Assembly: GCF_037023735.1 (NCBI RefSeq)
Contig: NZ_CP146069.1
Location: forward strand, 1,963,501-2,027,500
DNA from: Roseovarius sp. S88
GTDB lineage: Bacteria > Pseudomonadota > Alphaproteobacteria > Rhodobacterales > Rhodobacteraceae
Length of the DNA: 64,000 nt
Reading direction: 5' to 3'
A program made the translations under genes and the position numbers. Within the stretch, counting starts at the first letter, position 1; each line of letters begins with the position of its first letter. The notes under the pieces were generated by a model. That model saw only the letters and a list, made by a program, of their open reading frames with translations. It was not told where the DNA came from and ran no database searches. Below are positions 40,825 through 50,704 of the stretch, in pieces.

Positions 40825-40870
40825 AATCCTTTCTGAAAGGATTTCGCAAAAGCTTTTTGAAAGCTTTTGC
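40823..40870. repeat. Back-to-back perfect hairpins (intergenic repeat-like element)
   Basis: Two adjoining perfect stems: GAAATCCTTT/AAAGGATTTC (40823-40845, loop CTG) and GCAAAAGCTTT/AAAGCTTTTGC (40846-40870, loop TTG). No spacer between them. The first begins inside the stop codon of the HerA-like gene and the second ends two bases before the stop of the convergent kinase-like gene. Either may serve termination on both strands. Confidence 0.7.
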
Positions 40871-40872
40871 CA

Positions 40873-41844
40873 TTAGGCTGCGATGGTTTTGAGATCCGAG
40901 AGAAGCGACTTTGACATCTCTTTGGCGCGCCTGATGCGGGACGCGGACAAGTCCCGGGTTTCCGTGCGGATGAGCGCTTCGACCCCAAGAAAGAACGGCA
41001 AAATGAGCTTCCGTTCCGGCGCGGTCATTTCGAATGTGTCCGCAAATATCTCAAAACCACGCGCGTCCACGCCAAGGTATCGGTCACCGGACGGGATCAT
41101 TCCACGCCGGCCCAAATGCATCAGAAATCGCGCGATATCCTTGTAGATCGGCATGGGTTTCGACCCGCCGCAATCCACTCCCGTCAATATTTGGTCATTC
41201 ACAATAAGATTGTTGGCGTGGAAATCTCCATGACATATGGCGTTACGCCCCGTCGTGTTGGATATCTTGACCACGAGGCGTTTCAATTCGATCAGTATTT
41301 CCTGCTCCAGACTTTTGAGGTCCTTGAATGCTTGATTGTTTGCGCCGCGCTCCGCCCGCGCAATCCATCGCTTCGGATTGCAGGGTCCAAGGGTCTGTGT
41401 TGGGCCCGTGTACACCCGAAGCCAATCCGCGCAGGGGCGCAACCACGAGACCCGCTCCTTGGGCGCCAGTTGATAGAGATATTTATAAAGCGGCGTTCCC
41501 TGAACTTCGGAGACGGCCATGACGCCGTGCTCTGGAACGCAGGCAAACGGTTCGCACACCAGAGCAGAGCCCGTATTCATGTATCCCCAAACGCGCTTCA
41601 GTTCAGTCCACTCGCGTTCACATGCCTTCGAATCGTCAAGTGTAATGCGAAAATAGGCCGGTCTGATGCCGAGCAGACCCCGCAGGATCACGCGTTTGCC
41701 CGGCACCTGTCGGATCACTTCACTTGGATCTGCGCTGTCAAGGACAGGATCGATCCGAGCCGCCGCGGCCAGCTTTTGCATCGCCTCTTGCAGCACCTCC
41801 AATGAGGGAAGCGGCGGGAGGTCTTTCTCTGGCTCTGGCGTCAT
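40873..41844 (-). CDS. APH-family phosphotransferase
   Basis: A 323-residue protein with the aminoglycoside/choline kinase fold. The catalytic loop is CHGDFHANNLI (HGD with downstream Asn) and the metal-binding segment is LTGVDCGGSKP, where the usual DFD is replaced by VDCG but keeps one Asp. No signal peptide. ATG 41842-41844 is chosen for AAAGG at about 9 bases. Substrate unknown. Convergent with the HerA-like gene. Confidence 0.8.
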   Translation of the reverse strand: MTPEPEKDLPPLPSLEVLQEAMQKLAAAARIDPVLDSADPSEVIRQVPGKRVILRGLLGIRPAYFRITLDDSKACEREWTELKRVWGYMNTGSALVCEPFACVPEHGVMAVSEVQGTPLYKYLYQLAPKERVSWLRPCADWLRVYTGPTQTLGPCNPKRWIARAERGANNQAFKDLKSLEQEILIELKRLVVKISNTTGRNAICHGDFHANNLIVNDQILTGVDCGGSKPMPIYKDIARFLMHLGRRGMIPSGDRYLGVDARGFEIFADTFEMTAPERKLILPFFLGVEALIRTETRDLSASRIRRAKEMSKSLLSDLKTIAA

Positions 41845-41944
41845 GGCCTGCATCCTTTCTCATGGCCTCAGATGCGTCAACCGAATTGAACCCATCGCGT
41901 GTGGTGTCTATTGTGCCACGACAGGAACACGACAGGACCCCGCC

Positions 41945-42187
41945 ATGACCGACACACCCATTTCTGAAATGTCCTTTGAAGACGCCATGAAAGCGCTGGA
42001 AGAGCTGGTGTCGCGGCTGGAGCGGGGCGATGTGCCGCTGGAGCAGTCCATCAGCCTTTATGAACGTGGTGCTGCGCTTAAGAAGCGGTGCGAGGACAAG
42101 TTAAAAGAGGCTGAGGAAAAAGTCGCTGCGATCACTTTGGACGCAGATGGCAATCCCAAAGGGACGACACCTGTCGAGGGTCTTTGA
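41945..42187 (+). CDS. xseB: Exodeoxyribonuclease VII small subunit
   Basis: XseB binds XseA to form the single-strand nuclease. The 80-residue helical product has the family core MSFEDAMKALEELVSRLERGDVPLEQSISLYERG. It is first of a xseB-ispA-dxs operon, a very common order in proteobacteria, and its stop TGA overlaps the ispA ATG. Confidence 0.95.
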   Translation: MTDTPISEMSFEDAMKALEELVSRLERGDVPLEQSISLYERGAALKKRCEDKLKEAEEKVAAITLDADGNPKGTTPVEGL

Positions 42188-43050
42188 TGCTGCAAGACGC
42201 ATTGGCGACGGATGCCGCCCGGATTCGGGCCTGTCTGGACGCGCATATCACGGGCCAGACAGACCTTAGCGCTGCGATGCGCCATGCGCTTGCAGGCGGC
42301 AAAGCGCTGCGCGGCTTTCTGGTGATGGAAACGGCGCGCCTGCATGGCATTGATCCTGCGCGCGCGGTCTATCCGGCGGCGGGCATCGAGGCGCTGCATG
42401 CCTATAGCCTCGTGCATGACGATTTACCCTGCATGGACGATGACGACCTGCGGCGCGGTCAGCCCACGGTCCACATCAAATGGGATGAGGCAACGGCGGT
42501 GCTGGTCGGGGATGCGCTGCAATCCTTGGCGTTTGAACTGGTTTTGCATCCCGAAGGTGCGGCAGAGGCCAATGCTCGGGCCGAGCTGGGTCTGCGACTG
42601 GCGCGCGCGGCCGGACAACAGGGTATGGTTTTGGGTCAGGCGCTTGATATTGCGGCTGAAACCGCGATTGCGCCGTTGAACCTTGAAGAAATCACCTCGC
42701 TTCAGGCCGGCAAAACTGGTGCTCTTTTTGGCTGGGCCGCGACTGCGGGGGCTGTTATGGCTAGTGCTGATCCAGTGCCTTTGCAAAACTATGCGGCTGC
42801 CCTTGGGCTGGCATTTCAGATCCAAGATGATGTGATTGATGAAACCGGCGATGAAGCCGCAGTTGGCAAGGCTGTGGGCAAGGATGCAGCGGCAGGCAAA
42901 GCCACGTTTGTATCTCTCTTAGGGCTGGAGGAGGCAAAACGCCGCGCCTCGGACCTTGTTGACCAGGCCTGTGACAGCCTATCTCTATATGGAGAACCCG
43001 CGGAAACCTTGCGACATCTGGCGCGCTTCGTTATCTCGCGGCAGGCCTGA
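42187..43050 (+). CDS. ispA: Farnesyl diphosphate synthase (polyprenyl synthetase)
   Basis: IspA condenses isopentenyl and allylic diphosphates to farnesyl diphosphate. The 287-residue helical enzyme has the first aspartate-rich motif at D78-D84 (HDDLPCMDDDD) and the second in FQIQDDVIDETGD, plus the substrate-binding GGKALRG and the GKTG segment. ATG 42187 is translationally coupled to xseB (TGATG). Confidence 0.95.
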   Translation: MLQDALATDAARIRACLDAHITGQTDLSAAMRHALAGGKALRGFLVMETARLHGIDPARAVYPAAGIEALHAYSLVHDDLPCMDDDDLRRGQPTVHIKWDEATAVLVGDALQSLAFELVLHPEGAAEANARAELGLRLARAAGQQGMVLGQALDIAAETAIAPLNLEEITSLQAGKTGALFGWAATAGAVMASADPVPLQNYAAALGLAFQIQDDVIDETGDEAAVGKAVGKDAAAGKATFVSLLGLEEAKRRASDLVDQACDSLSLYGEPAETLRHLARFVISRQA

Positions 43051-43078
43051 GGCCAATGACGTACAAGGAGGGTGACAC

Positions 43079-45004
43079 ATGACACGCCCGCACACACCCC
43101 TGCTGGACGAAGTTTCCAGCCCCGCGGATCTAAAGCAGATGTCTGATGTTCAATTGGCGCAGGTGGCGGGCGAACTTCGCGCCGAGACAATTGCCGCAGT
43201 GTCCGAAACCGGGGGACATCTTGGTGCTGGTTTGGGCGTAGTGGAGTTGACCGTCGCTTTGCATCACGTCTTTGATGCGCCGCGGGACAAGATCATCTGG
43301 GATGTGAGCCACCAGTGCTATCCGCACAAGATCATCACCGGGCGGCGGGATCGTATCCGCACGATCCGTCAAAAGGACGGGCTGAGTGGTTTTACCAAAC
43401 GCTCGGAATCCCCTTATGATCCGTTTGGCGCGGCGCACAGTTCAACCTCGATCAGTGCCGCGCTTGGGTTTGCGGTCGCGCGTGATCTGGGCGGAGCCTG
43501 TGATACCGGACATGGCGATGCAATCGCCGTGATTGGCGACGGGGCCATGTCGGCGGGTATGGCTTTTGAAGCAATGAACAATGCCGGGCATCTGGGCAAG
43601 CGCTTGATCGTCATTCTCAACGACAATGAGATGTCGATTGCCCCACCTGTTGGCGCGCTCAGCTCATATCTTTCACGTCTCTATGCCGGCGAGCCCTTTC
43701 AGGAATTCAAGGCTGCCGCGAAAGGCGCTGTTTCCCTCTTGCCCGAACCTTTTCAAGAAGGCGCGCGGCGCGCCAAGGAAATGCTCAAGGGCATGGCCGT
43801 GGGGGGCACGCTTTTTGAAGAGTTGGGATTCAGCTATGTCGGCCCAATTGATGGTCACGACATGGATCAGCTGTTGCCGGTCCTGCGCACGGTGAAGGCG
43901 CGGGCCACGGGGCCGATCCTGATCCATATACTCACCAAAAAGGGCAAAGGATACGCGCCTGCCGAGGCAAGCCGGGATGGCGGACACGCAACGGCCAAGT
44001 TTGATCTGGTGACAGGCGAGCAAAAGAAAGCGCCTTCCAATGCGCCGAGCTACACGAAGGTTTTTGCCGAAGCTTTACTGGATCATGCCGCCGAGGATGA
44101 CAAGATCTGTGCGATCACGGCAGCGATGCCGGATGGCACGGGGCTTGACCTATTTGACAAACGCTATCCATCCCGGTGCTTTGACGTGGGCATTGCTGAA
44201 CAGCACGCCGTGACATTCTCAGCCGGTCTGGCGGCAGGGGGCATGAAACCCTTCTGTGCGCTCTACTCAACCTTCCTGCAGCGCGGCTATGACCAAGTTG
44301 TGCACGATGTTGCGATCCAGCGCCTTCCAGTGCGATTTGCCATTGATCGCGCAGGGCTGGTTGGGGCAGATGGGGCCACACATGCAGGCAGCTATGATGT
44401 CGCATACCTATCAAATCTGCCGGGCTTTACCGTGATGGCCGCCGCCGACGAGGCCGAACTCAAGCATATGGTGGCCACTGCCGTGGCGCATGACACCGGT
44501 CCGATTGCCTTCCGCTACCCACGTGGAGAGGGCGAGGGGGTTGAAATGCCTGAACGCGGCGAAGTGCTTGAAATCGGCAAGGGCAGAATGATCCGCGAAG
44601 GCGCCAAGGTGGCGATCCTGTCCTATGGCACGCGTCTTGGGGAAGTTCTGAAAGCCTGCGAAGCGTTGGAAGCCAAAGGTATTTCCCCAACCGTGGCTGA
44701 TGCGCGCTTTGCCAAGCCTCTGGATGAGGCGCTGGTCCTTGATCTCGCCGCACGGCACGAGGCGCTGTTAACAATTGAAGAAGGTGCCATTGGCGGCTTT
44801 GGCAGCCATGTGGCGCAGTGTCTGGCGGAAAACGAGGTCTTCGACAGAGGCTTGAAGTTCCGCTCTATGGTCTTGCCAGACGTGTTTATTGATCAGGCCA
44901 GCCCAGCGGACATGTATGCTGTAGCGGGGCTGAATGCCTCGGACATCGAAGCAAAAGTTCTGAATGTTATGGGCGTGGCTCAGATTGGCAGCAAACGCGC
45001 CTGA
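43079..45004 (+). CDS. dxs: 1-deoxy-D-xylulose-5-phosphate synthase
   Basis: Dxs joins pyruvate and glyceraldehyde 3-phosphate to start the MEP isoprenoid pathway. In 641 residues the thiamine-diphosphate motif is [15 protein letters not shown] ... ILNDNEMS; the N-terminal [16 protein letters not shown] holds the catalytic His. The second domain has the conserved [22 protein letters not shown] precedes the ATG. Third gene of the xseB-ispA-dxs operon, directly supplying substrate to the neighbouring IspA branch. Confidence 0.97.
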   Translation: MTRPHTPLLDEVSSPADLKQMSDVQLAQVAGELRAETIAAVSETGGHLGAGLGVVELTVALHHVFDAPRDKIIWDVSHQCYPHKIITGRRDRIRTIRQKDGLSGFTKRSESPYDPFGAAHSSTSISAALGFAVARDLGGACDTGHGDAIAVIGDGAMSAGMAFEAMNNAGHLGKRLIVILNDNEMSIAPPVGALSSYLSRLYAGEPFQEFKAAAKGAVSLLPEPFQEGARRAKEMLKGMAVGGTLFEELGFSYVGPIDGHDMDQLLPVLRTVKARATGPILIHILTKKGKGYAPAEASRDGGHATAKFDLVTGEQKKAPSNAPSYTKVFAEALLDHAAEDDKICAITAAMPDGTGLDLFDKRYPSRCFDVGIAEQHAVTFSAGLAAGGMKPFCALYSTFLQRGYDQVVHDVAIQRLPVRFAIDRAGLVGADGATHAGSYDVAYLSNLPGFTVMAAADEAELKHMVATAVAHDTGPIAFRYPRGEGEGVEMPERGEVLEIGKGRMIREGAKVAILSYGTRLGEVLKACEALEAKGISPTVADARFAKPLDEALVLDLAARHEALLTIEEGAIGGFGSHVAQCLAENEVFDRGLKFRSMVLPDVFIDQASPADMYAVAGLNASDIEAKVLNVMGVAQIGSKRA

Positions 45005-45016
45005 GTACTTTTGCAC

Positions 45017-45235
45017 TTAGGACCCAGAACCCGTGTTGTTGACCTGACCAGCGGCTCCAACAATACTTTCGGTTAGACCGAGTGAGGTGCGGTCCGCAAA
45101 ATCAACAGTTGCAGACTGGATCGCGATTATCGTCGCTACCGCCAGGCCCACAAGTGCGGCCGTTAGGGCCACCCAGTCCACCGATACGGCTCCGTCCTGA
45201 TCCCTCTTAATGAACGTCATTAGTTTGCTGAGCAT
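45017..45235 (-). CDS. Flp/Fap-type pilin-like small protein
   Basis: A 72-residue protein with a short basic leader (MLSKLMTFIKRDQDG), a G/A junction followed by VSVDWVALTAALVGLAVATIIAI, and a hydrophilic tail. The layout is that of Flp-type prepilins, in which prepilin peptidase cuts after Gly and leaves a hydrophobic N-terminal helix. The glutamate at mature position 5 of classic pilins is Asp here. No tad genes adjacent. Convergent with dxs. Confidence 0.65.
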   Translation of the reverse strand: MLSKLMTFIKRDQDGAVSVDWVALTAALVGLAVATIIAIQSATVDFADRTSLGLTESIVGAAGQVNNTGSGS

Positions 45236-45270
45236 ATAACTTTCTCCGGCCTAAATTGGTTTTGCGTCGT

Positions 45271-45319
45271 CCGTTGGCCGACCCGCATCTCCCCCAGACG
45301 CGCTAGGGCCGGCCAACGG
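45271..45319 (-). other. Structured leader of the pilin-like gene
   Basis: CCGTTGGCC (45271-45279) and GGCCAACGG (45311-45319) form a perfect 9-bp stem around a 31-base loop, 36 bases upstream of the pilin-like start on that strand. It may act as a leader structure, or as a terminator for the upstream small gene, although no T tract follows. Confidence 0.4.
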
Positions 45320-45440
45320 TGTCCACGCATCTTGAACTCTCGGGGCAAGAACGTGGCACGTCGTTAAAGGTTTTTTGAGGTAAATCTTCGTACTGAAGTC
45401 ACTTTTCTAAAATCCCCACACTGCATATTCACAAAGAAAA

Positions 45441-45644
45441 TCAGCCACCGAGCACAGAGGCGGTCTCTGTGGCCGGAGGCTGATCTAAAGTTGCGCCACC
45501 AAAGGCTGTATCTTTGACAACACTCAGCAGGAAACACGTCACGCAGACCAAGCTTGCAGTCAGGACAATCCGATCCGGATTGGTGACCCTGAGGTCCCTG
45601 TTGCCGTCAATGCTACGCGTCGTCCACATATGCTGATCACTCAC
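45441..45644 (-). CDS. 67-residue pilin-like paralogue lacking the processing site
   Basis: The core VTNPDRIVLTASLVCVTCFLLSVVKDTAFGGATLD lines up with the VSVDWVALTAALVGLAVATI core of the pilin-like gene 205 bases further on the same strand. The glycine processing junction is missing. The frame starts at GTG 45642-45644, with an internal ATG six codons in. Whether it is translated is uncertain, but paired small proteins of this type occur near Flp pilins. Function unknown. Confidence 0.5.
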   Translation of the reverse strand: MSDQHMWTTRSIDGNRDLRVTNPDRIVLTASLVCVTCFLLSVVKDTAFGGATLDQPPATETASVLGG

Positions 45645-46062
45645 ACACTACCAAACTACACACACTACACTTACCCGCGGCGCTTTGGGTCGATACGGAA
45701 CACACACCCTGATCGCGCCGAACTAAATAAAGATGGTTTTGAAATGGGGCGGAAATGTGGCAAAGCTTAAAAACAAAGAGTTTTGCATCGCATTTTCGTC
45801 TAATTCTGTTTGGAACTCTGAAATTTTCAGAACAGTTCTTAACCAATCTTAAGATCGGTTCCTGAGCGGAAACAAAACCGGGATTACGCAGGGTCACATA
45901 TGTGTCGAAACTGAGGCAAAGACGAATCGAGTCGGAAGGATGAATAGGCTGGATGCGTGGGTTTCTGGTTGAAGTACGCACGCCAATGAGACGCATCATA
46001 CGTCTTGATCAACCCAAATTTACCCCCATGTTTTGAGCAAGTTTCAACAGGAGAAAGCAGGC
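45645..46062. other. 418-base intergenic region upstream of the sugar dehydrogenase
   Basis: AT-rich, with an interrupted palindrome CTGAAA-T-TTTCAG (about 45818-45830), TTAAC and TTAAG words near 45838-45852, and no ribosome-site-supported gene. It probably carries the promoters of both flanking genes. The open frame on the minus strand here is judged to be chance. Confidence 0.5.
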
Positions 46063-47166
46063 ATGGATCGCCGAACCTTGATGGTTTCCGCCGCGGCACT
46101 TGGCACATGTGCTGTATTACCGACCCCCGTGTTTGCTTTGTCCTCTTCTGCAGGCACCCTGCAGGTTGAAGAGATGGCGCGCGGACTGGACAACCCCTGG
46201 GGTGTCGGGTTCTTGCCGGATGGCTCAATTTTGATCACAGAGCGCGACGGGCGGTTGCTGCGTTTGTCGGAGGGCGAACTTGCTGAGGTGGCCGGGGTCG
46301 GCCAGATCGCGGCGGTCGGGCAGGGCGGACTTCTGGACGTTTTGGTGCCAAAGGATTTTGCGGAAAGCCGTGAGCTGTATTTCACATTCGCCAAGCGGCA
46401 GGGCAACGGCGCTGGCACGGCTGTGGCGCGCGCGCGGCTCGGCGACACTGCGGAGAGGTTGGACAGGTGGGATGTGATTTTCGAGATCACACCTGGCTCT
46501 TCAGGCGGTCGGCATTTTGGCTCTCGCATTGTCGAAGGAAGTGACGGGTATCTCTACTTTACCGTGGGAGACAGGGGAGACCGGCCTTCGTCTCAGGATA
46601 TTGCGCGAGAGAACGGATCGGTTCTGCGCATCGCGCGAGACGGTGGCATTCCATCTGACAATCCCTTCACACAAACTACAGGCGCACGTCCGGCGATCTG
46701 GTCCTGGGGACATCGCAATCCGCAAGGGGCGACGCTGGATCTGGATGGCAATCTGTGGGTTTCCGAACATGGGGCGAAAGGCGGCGACGAGGTTAATCGT
46801 GTGCACAAGGGTGCCAACTATGGCTGGCCTGTCATCTCTTATGGTCGGCACTATTCGGGAGAAAAGATTGGCATTGGAACCGAAGCGGACGGCATGGAGC
46901 AGCCAGAATTCTACTGGGATCCGTCCATGGCTCCGTCGGGCATGATGATCTATTCGGGCAAGCTCTGGCCTGAATGGCGGGGGTCGATTTTTGTAGGCTC
47001 GCTCAAGTTCGATTATCTGGCGCGGCTTGACGGCAACCCTCTGCAAGAGGTTGAGCAAATCAAGGGCCGTGAGACAGAGCGCGTCCGTGATGTGCGCGAA
47101 GGCCCGGACGGATCGATCTGGGTGTTGTCGGCCGGGCGCGGGGCGCTTTACCGGTTGACGCCTTAG
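46063..47166 (+). CDS. PQQ-dependent aldose sugar dehydrogenase (YliI/GdhB-like)
   Basis: A 367-residue periplasmic beta-propeller. A twin-arginine-like signal (MDRRTLMVSAAALGTCAVLPTPVFA) is followed by GLDNPWGVGFLPDGSILITERDGRL, the catalytic-His region GSSGGRHFGSRIVEG, and WSWGHRNPQGATLD, typical of soluble PQQ glucose/aldose dehydrogenases. AGGAG lies about 10 bases before the chosen ATG. No PQQ synthesis genes in the window. Confidence 0.9.
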   Translation: MDRRTLMVSAAALGTCAVLPTPVFALSSSAGTLQVEEMARGLDNPWGVGFLPDGSILITERDGRLLRLSEGELAEVAGVGQIAAVGQGGLLDVLVPKDFAESRELYFTFAKRQGNGAGTAVARARLGDTAERLDRWDVIFEITPGSSGGRHFGSRIVEGSDGYLYFTVGDRGDRPSSQDIARENGSVLRIARDGGIPSDNPFTQTTGARPAIWSWGHRNPQGATLDLDGNLWVSEHGAKGGDEVNRVHKGANYGWPVISYGRHYSGEKIGIGTEADGMEQPEFYWDPSMAPSGMMIYSGKLWPEWRGSIFVGSLKFDYLARLDGNPLQEVEQIKGRETERVRDVREGPDGSIWVLSAGRGALYRLTP

Positions 47167-47211
47167 CAGACCGTGGCAGGGTGTGGTCATGCTCTCTGGA
47201 GGATGATCCAA

Positions 47212-47649
47212 ATGCCATTTTTGAAATCCCTGACGCTGGCTTTGACACTTGTGCTGACCTTCACGCTCAACCCAGCACAGGCACAGGATGACCTGCCGGA
47301 ATCCGTCTTTCGCGACTATGATCATATGCGTGAGGTGCTCGACACTAACATGATGTCCCGTCAGATCGGCGTCGTCATGCGGAACTTCGGAGCCTCGGAT
47401 GAAATGACACCTGAACAGCTGAGCGCGCTTGAAAATCAGGTGCGCGGTATTTTCCCTCAGGATTTTGAGACGGCCGAGATGATCCTGCGTGATGAGCTGG
47501 AAAATGGCTGGGCGCGAGAACTTTTGGCCTACTACACGGGTATCAGCTATATCTATGTGTCCGTGTTTTATCACAAACGGGAGGACTTTGTCGTCGTGCC
47601 GTTTTTTCGGTTCAACACAGACATGCTAGAGCTTTTGACAGAGTTCTAG
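47212..47649 (+). CDS. Exported helical protein of unknown function
   Basis: A 145-residue protein. A signal peptide (MPFLKSLTLALTLVLTFTLNPAQAQ) is followed by about 120 mainly helical residues with VLDTNMMSRQIGVVMRNFGASDEMTPEQLSALE, and a C-terminal beta-like segment ISYIYVSVFYHKREDFVVVPFFRF. GGAGGATG gives a good ribosome site 8 bases before ATG 47212. It follows the sugar dehydrogenase by 45 bases and may share its transcript. No family recognised with confidence. Confidence 0.75.
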   Translation: MPFLKSLTLALTLVLTFTLNPAQAQDDLPESVFRDYDHMREVLDTNMMSRQIGVVMRNFGASDEMTPEQLSALENQVRGIFPQDFETAEMILRDELENGWARELLAYYTGISYIYVSVFYHKREDFVVVPFFRFNTDMLELLTEF

Positions 47650-47669
47650 CGGCGCAGGTTTCCGCGTGT

Positions 47670-48169
47670 TTAAGTTTTCCGCTTCAACTCGAAATATGCT
47701 GTGTCGCACATTTCGATGCCGCCATAGTCGAAGTTTTTCTCCGCATATCCGGTTTGTTCAAATCGGAGTTTCTTCAACAAAGCTATGGATGCGATGTTGC
47801 GCGGATCGCATTCAGCCGTCAGCACTGGCATATCTGAAAACCGGGCAAATGATGGGGGATCAAGGCACTCAGCGCCTCATAGGCGACACCCTTACCCCAG
47901 ACCGCGGGGTGCAGGATGTATCCCAGTTCGGGTTTGGCCCAAATCCCTGCTTTGCCAATGCACAAACCGTCATGCTCAATGATGTATTCATCACTGTTTT
48001 TAGTGGGTGTCGCCATAAGCCAATCTAAAACAGACTGTGTTTCAACGATATCCGTATGCGGCGGACAGCTCCAGTAGCGCATCGCTTGCTGGTTAGTCAT
48101 AATAACATGCAGACCCGGCAGATCAGACTGAATTGCGCGGCGCAGCAGTAACCGCTCGGTGCGGATCAC
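47670..48169 (-). pseudogene. GNAT N-acetyltransferase (RimJ-like), one frameshift
   Basis: The first part (from GTG 48167-48169: VIRTERLLLRRAIQSDLPGL) runs to a stop at 47819, while the missing C-terminal half continues in another frame as DMPVLTAECDPRNIASIALLKKLRFEQTG and ends at 47670 with FELKRKT. One base is missing in the short runs at 47843-47849. With it restored the protein is a full-length RimJ/RimL-type GNAT of about 166 residues. Its GTG overlaps the regulator's stop by GTGA. Sequencing error is the likely cause. Confidence 0.75.
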
Positions 48170-49163
48170 ACCGACAGCCGCGTCGCCTGACTGCCGCGCT
48201 CGCGATAAGGCGTGGTGTTGTAATGCGACCGGTAGCATTTGGAGAAATGCGAGGGTGAGGCGAAGCCGCAGGCGAGTGCCACGTTGATCACCGTCATATC
48301 TGTCTGCATCAGCAGGTTGCGCGCTTTTTGCAGGCGCAGTTCCATGTAATAGCGCTTGGGTGAGCGGTTGAGGTAGCGCCTAAAGAGCCGCTCCAATTGC
48401 CGCGTGGACATCGCCACTTCTTTGGCCAGGATTGAGGGGCTGATTGGTTCCTCGATGTTGTTTTCCATCATCTGGATCACTTGGCTCAGCTTGGGGTGAC
48501 GCACGCCGATGCGGGTGGGAACGGACAGGCGTTGCGTGTCCTGGTCCGTTCGGATCGAGGAATAGATCAACTGATCCGCCACCGCATTGGCAAGACCTTC
48601 GCCATGGTCATCGGCAATGATCTTGAGCATCAGGTCGATAGAAGATGTACCGCCCGCCGTGGTGAGCCTGTTGCCGTCGATCACGAAAACGGATTTGGTC
48701 AGCTCCACCTCGTCAAACTCTTCAGCAAAACTATCCTGATTCTCCCAGTGGATCGTCGCGCGCTTGCCATCCAGCAACCCTGCCTTGGCCACCGTGTAAG
48801 CGGCGGTACAAAGCCCCCCACGGTCAATCCGCGCCGGGCCTCGCGTCGCACCCAGTTGAGCACTTTCTTGGTCGTCGCCGCCTGTACATCAATGCCGCCA
48901 CAAATCAGCATCACATCATCGCGCCGCAACTCTTCAAGGTCGATATCGAGCTTAAACTCGGCCCCGGCAGAACACGCGACCATGTCACCGCCTTCACCGG
49001 CCAAAAGCCACTCATATTTGGTCTCACCCGCCATTCGGTTGGCGATCCGCAGACTTTCAAGTGCAGCCGAAAAGCACAGCAGCGTGAAATTATTAAGCAA
49101 AACAAAGACAAAGCGGCGGGGCTTGTCTGTCTCTGAGCGGCTTGCGGCGCTGGTGTTTTGCAT
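48166..49163 (-). pseudogene. GlxA/GbdR-type AraC regulator, one frameshift
   Basis: The N-terminal domain is DJ-1/PfpI-like (FVFVLLNNFTLLCFSAALESLRIANRM, ICGGIDVQ) and the C-terminal domain is an AraC double HTH (LAKEVAMSTRQLERLFRRYL ... ALACGFASPSHFSKCYRSHY). This is the architecture of GbdR and CdhR, which respond to glycine betaine or carnitine. The reading frame breaks at a run of six G (48814-48819 on this strand): one more G gives GLTVGG-LCTAAYTVAKAGLLDG and a complete protein of about 332 residues. Translationally coupled to the GNAT downstream. Probably an undercalled homopolymer. Confidence 0.8.
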
Positions 49164-49241
49164 CGCCCGACTCCGTTGGCACTGCACTAGAGCACGAGTT
49201 TCATGAAATCGTCGACCAATACAAGGGGATGCGGACGCAAT

Positions 49242-49269
49242 TTGCGACATTTCTTGTCGAACTTATATG
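49242..49269 (+). promoter_or_regulatory. Candidate promoter of the DAHP synthase gene with an overlapping inverted repeat
   Basis: TTGCGA (49242-49247) and TATATG (49264-49269), 16-base spacer. Between them CGACA-N5-TGTCG (49245-49259) is a perfect 5-bp inverted repeat that could be an operator for either divergent gene. Confidence 0.4.
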
Positions 49270-49330
49270 GTAGAGGCCTGCAGGATTGCTTATACAGCGC
49301 GCGCAATATGCCAAATGGCGGAGAGAACCG

Positions 49331-50704
49331 ATGAGTGATTGGACTAAATCTGACTGGCGGTCGAAGCCCAGAATTCAGATGCCGGACTATACCGATGCAA
49401 ACGCGCTGCGCGCTGTTGAATCGAAGTTGTCACAGTTTCCGCCGCTTGTTTTTGCCGGTGAAGCGCGCCGCCTGAAAAAGGCATTGGGTGCGGCATCACG
49501 CGGTGAGGCATTCCTATTGCAGGGTGGGGATTGTGCCGAGGCGTTTGATCAGTTCTCAGCTGATGCTATCCGCGACACGTTCAAGGTCATGCTGCAGATG
49601 GCCGTGGTGCTCACCTACGGGGCCAAGGTGCCGGTGATCAAGGTGGGCCGCATGGCCGGGCAGTTCGCCAAGCCGCGCTCCGCGCCGACCGAGACCGTGG
49701 GCGATGTGGAACTGCCAAGTTACCGCGGTGACATCATCAATGAACTGGCCTTCACGCCTGAGGCGCGGATTCCGGACCCGAATAAAATGCTGCAAGCCTA
49801 CACACAGGCGGCGGGGACGTTGAACCTCTTGCGTGCGTTTTCAACGGGTGGTTTTGCCGACATCAACAACGTGCATCGCTGGACCTCTGAATTTGCCGAT
49901 GGTCAGGCAGTCAAAAAGTACAAGGACTGGGCCGAGCGGATTTCCGATGCGCTTGATTTCATGGGCGCGGCAGGAATTGATGCCGATGAGGTGGAATCGC
50001 TTGCGTCCGTGGACTTCTACACATCGCATGAGGGGCTGCTTCTGGAATATGAGGAGGCCTTATGCCGCGAGGATTCCACGACACCGGGTGCGTGGCTGGC
50101 TGGGTCCGGGCACATGCTCTGGATCGGCGATCGCACACGACAGCCGGATGGCGCGCATGTGGATTTCCTGCGCGGTGTGCTCAATCCCATTGGAATGAAA
50201 TGCGGCCCGACAATGGAAGAAGACGACCTGAAGCGCCTTCTCGCTACGCTGAACCCCGAGAATGAAGAGGGGCGTTTGACGCTTATCGCACGCTTTGGCG
50301 CGGGCAAGGTGGCCGAACATCTGCCGCGCCTGATCAAAACGGTTGAGGCGGAAGGTGCCAAGGTCACGTGGGTGTGCGATCCGATGCATGGCAACACGAT
50401 CAAATCCTCAACCGGCTACAAGACACGGCCCTTTGAGTCGGTTCTGCGCGAGGTTCAGGACTTCTTTGGTGTGCACCGTGCCGAGGGCACCATTCCCGGC
50501 GGCGTGCATTTCGAGATGACCGGTCAGGACGTGACCGAATGCACCGGCGGGGTGCGTGCCGTGACTGAAGAGAACCTATCGGATCGCTATCATACGGCGT
50601 GTGACCCGCGCCTCAACGCATCACAGTCGCTGGAACTGGCGTTTCTGGTGGCGGAAGAGTTGCAAACACTGCGCAATGGTCAAAACGCGCAACGCGCGGT
50701 TTAA
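49331..50704 (+). CDS. aroG: Class II 3-deoxy-7-phosphoheptulonate (DAHP) synthase
   Basis: This enzyme commits erythrose 4-phosphate and phosphoenolpyruvate to aromatic synthesis. The 457-residue length and sequence are of the plant-like class II type: [49 protein letters not shown], and the metal-site segments [10 protein letters not shown] and [23 protein letters not shown] supports ATG 49331. Stands alone. Confidence 0.95.
   Translation: MSDWTKSDWRSKPRIQMPDYTDANALRAVESKLSQFPPLVFAGEARRLKKALGAASRGEAFLLQGGDCAEAFDQFSADAIRDTFKVMLQMAVVLTYGAKVPVIKVGRMAGQFAKPRSAPTETVGDVELPSYRGDIINELAFTPEARIPDPNKMLQAYTQAAGTLNLLRAFSTGGFADINNVHRWTSEFADGQAVKKYKDWAERISDALDFMGAAGIDADEVESLASVDFYTSHEGLLLEYEEALCREDSTTPGAWLAGSGHMLWIGDRTRQPDGAHVDFLRGVLNPIGMKCGPTMEEDDLKRLLATLNPENEEGRLTLIARFGAGKVAEHLPRLIKTVEAEGAKVTWVCDPMHGNTIKSSTGYKTRPFESVLREVQDFFGVHRAEGTIPGGVHFEMTGQDVTECTGGVRAVTEENLSDRYHTACDPRLNASQSLELAFLVAEELQTLRNGQNAQRAV

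Noticed and set aside
45637..45999. 120-codon minus-strand frame before the sugar dehydrogenase
   Set aside because: Odd Cys/Arg/Ser-rich composition, no ribosome site, overlaps the start of the pilin-like gene.
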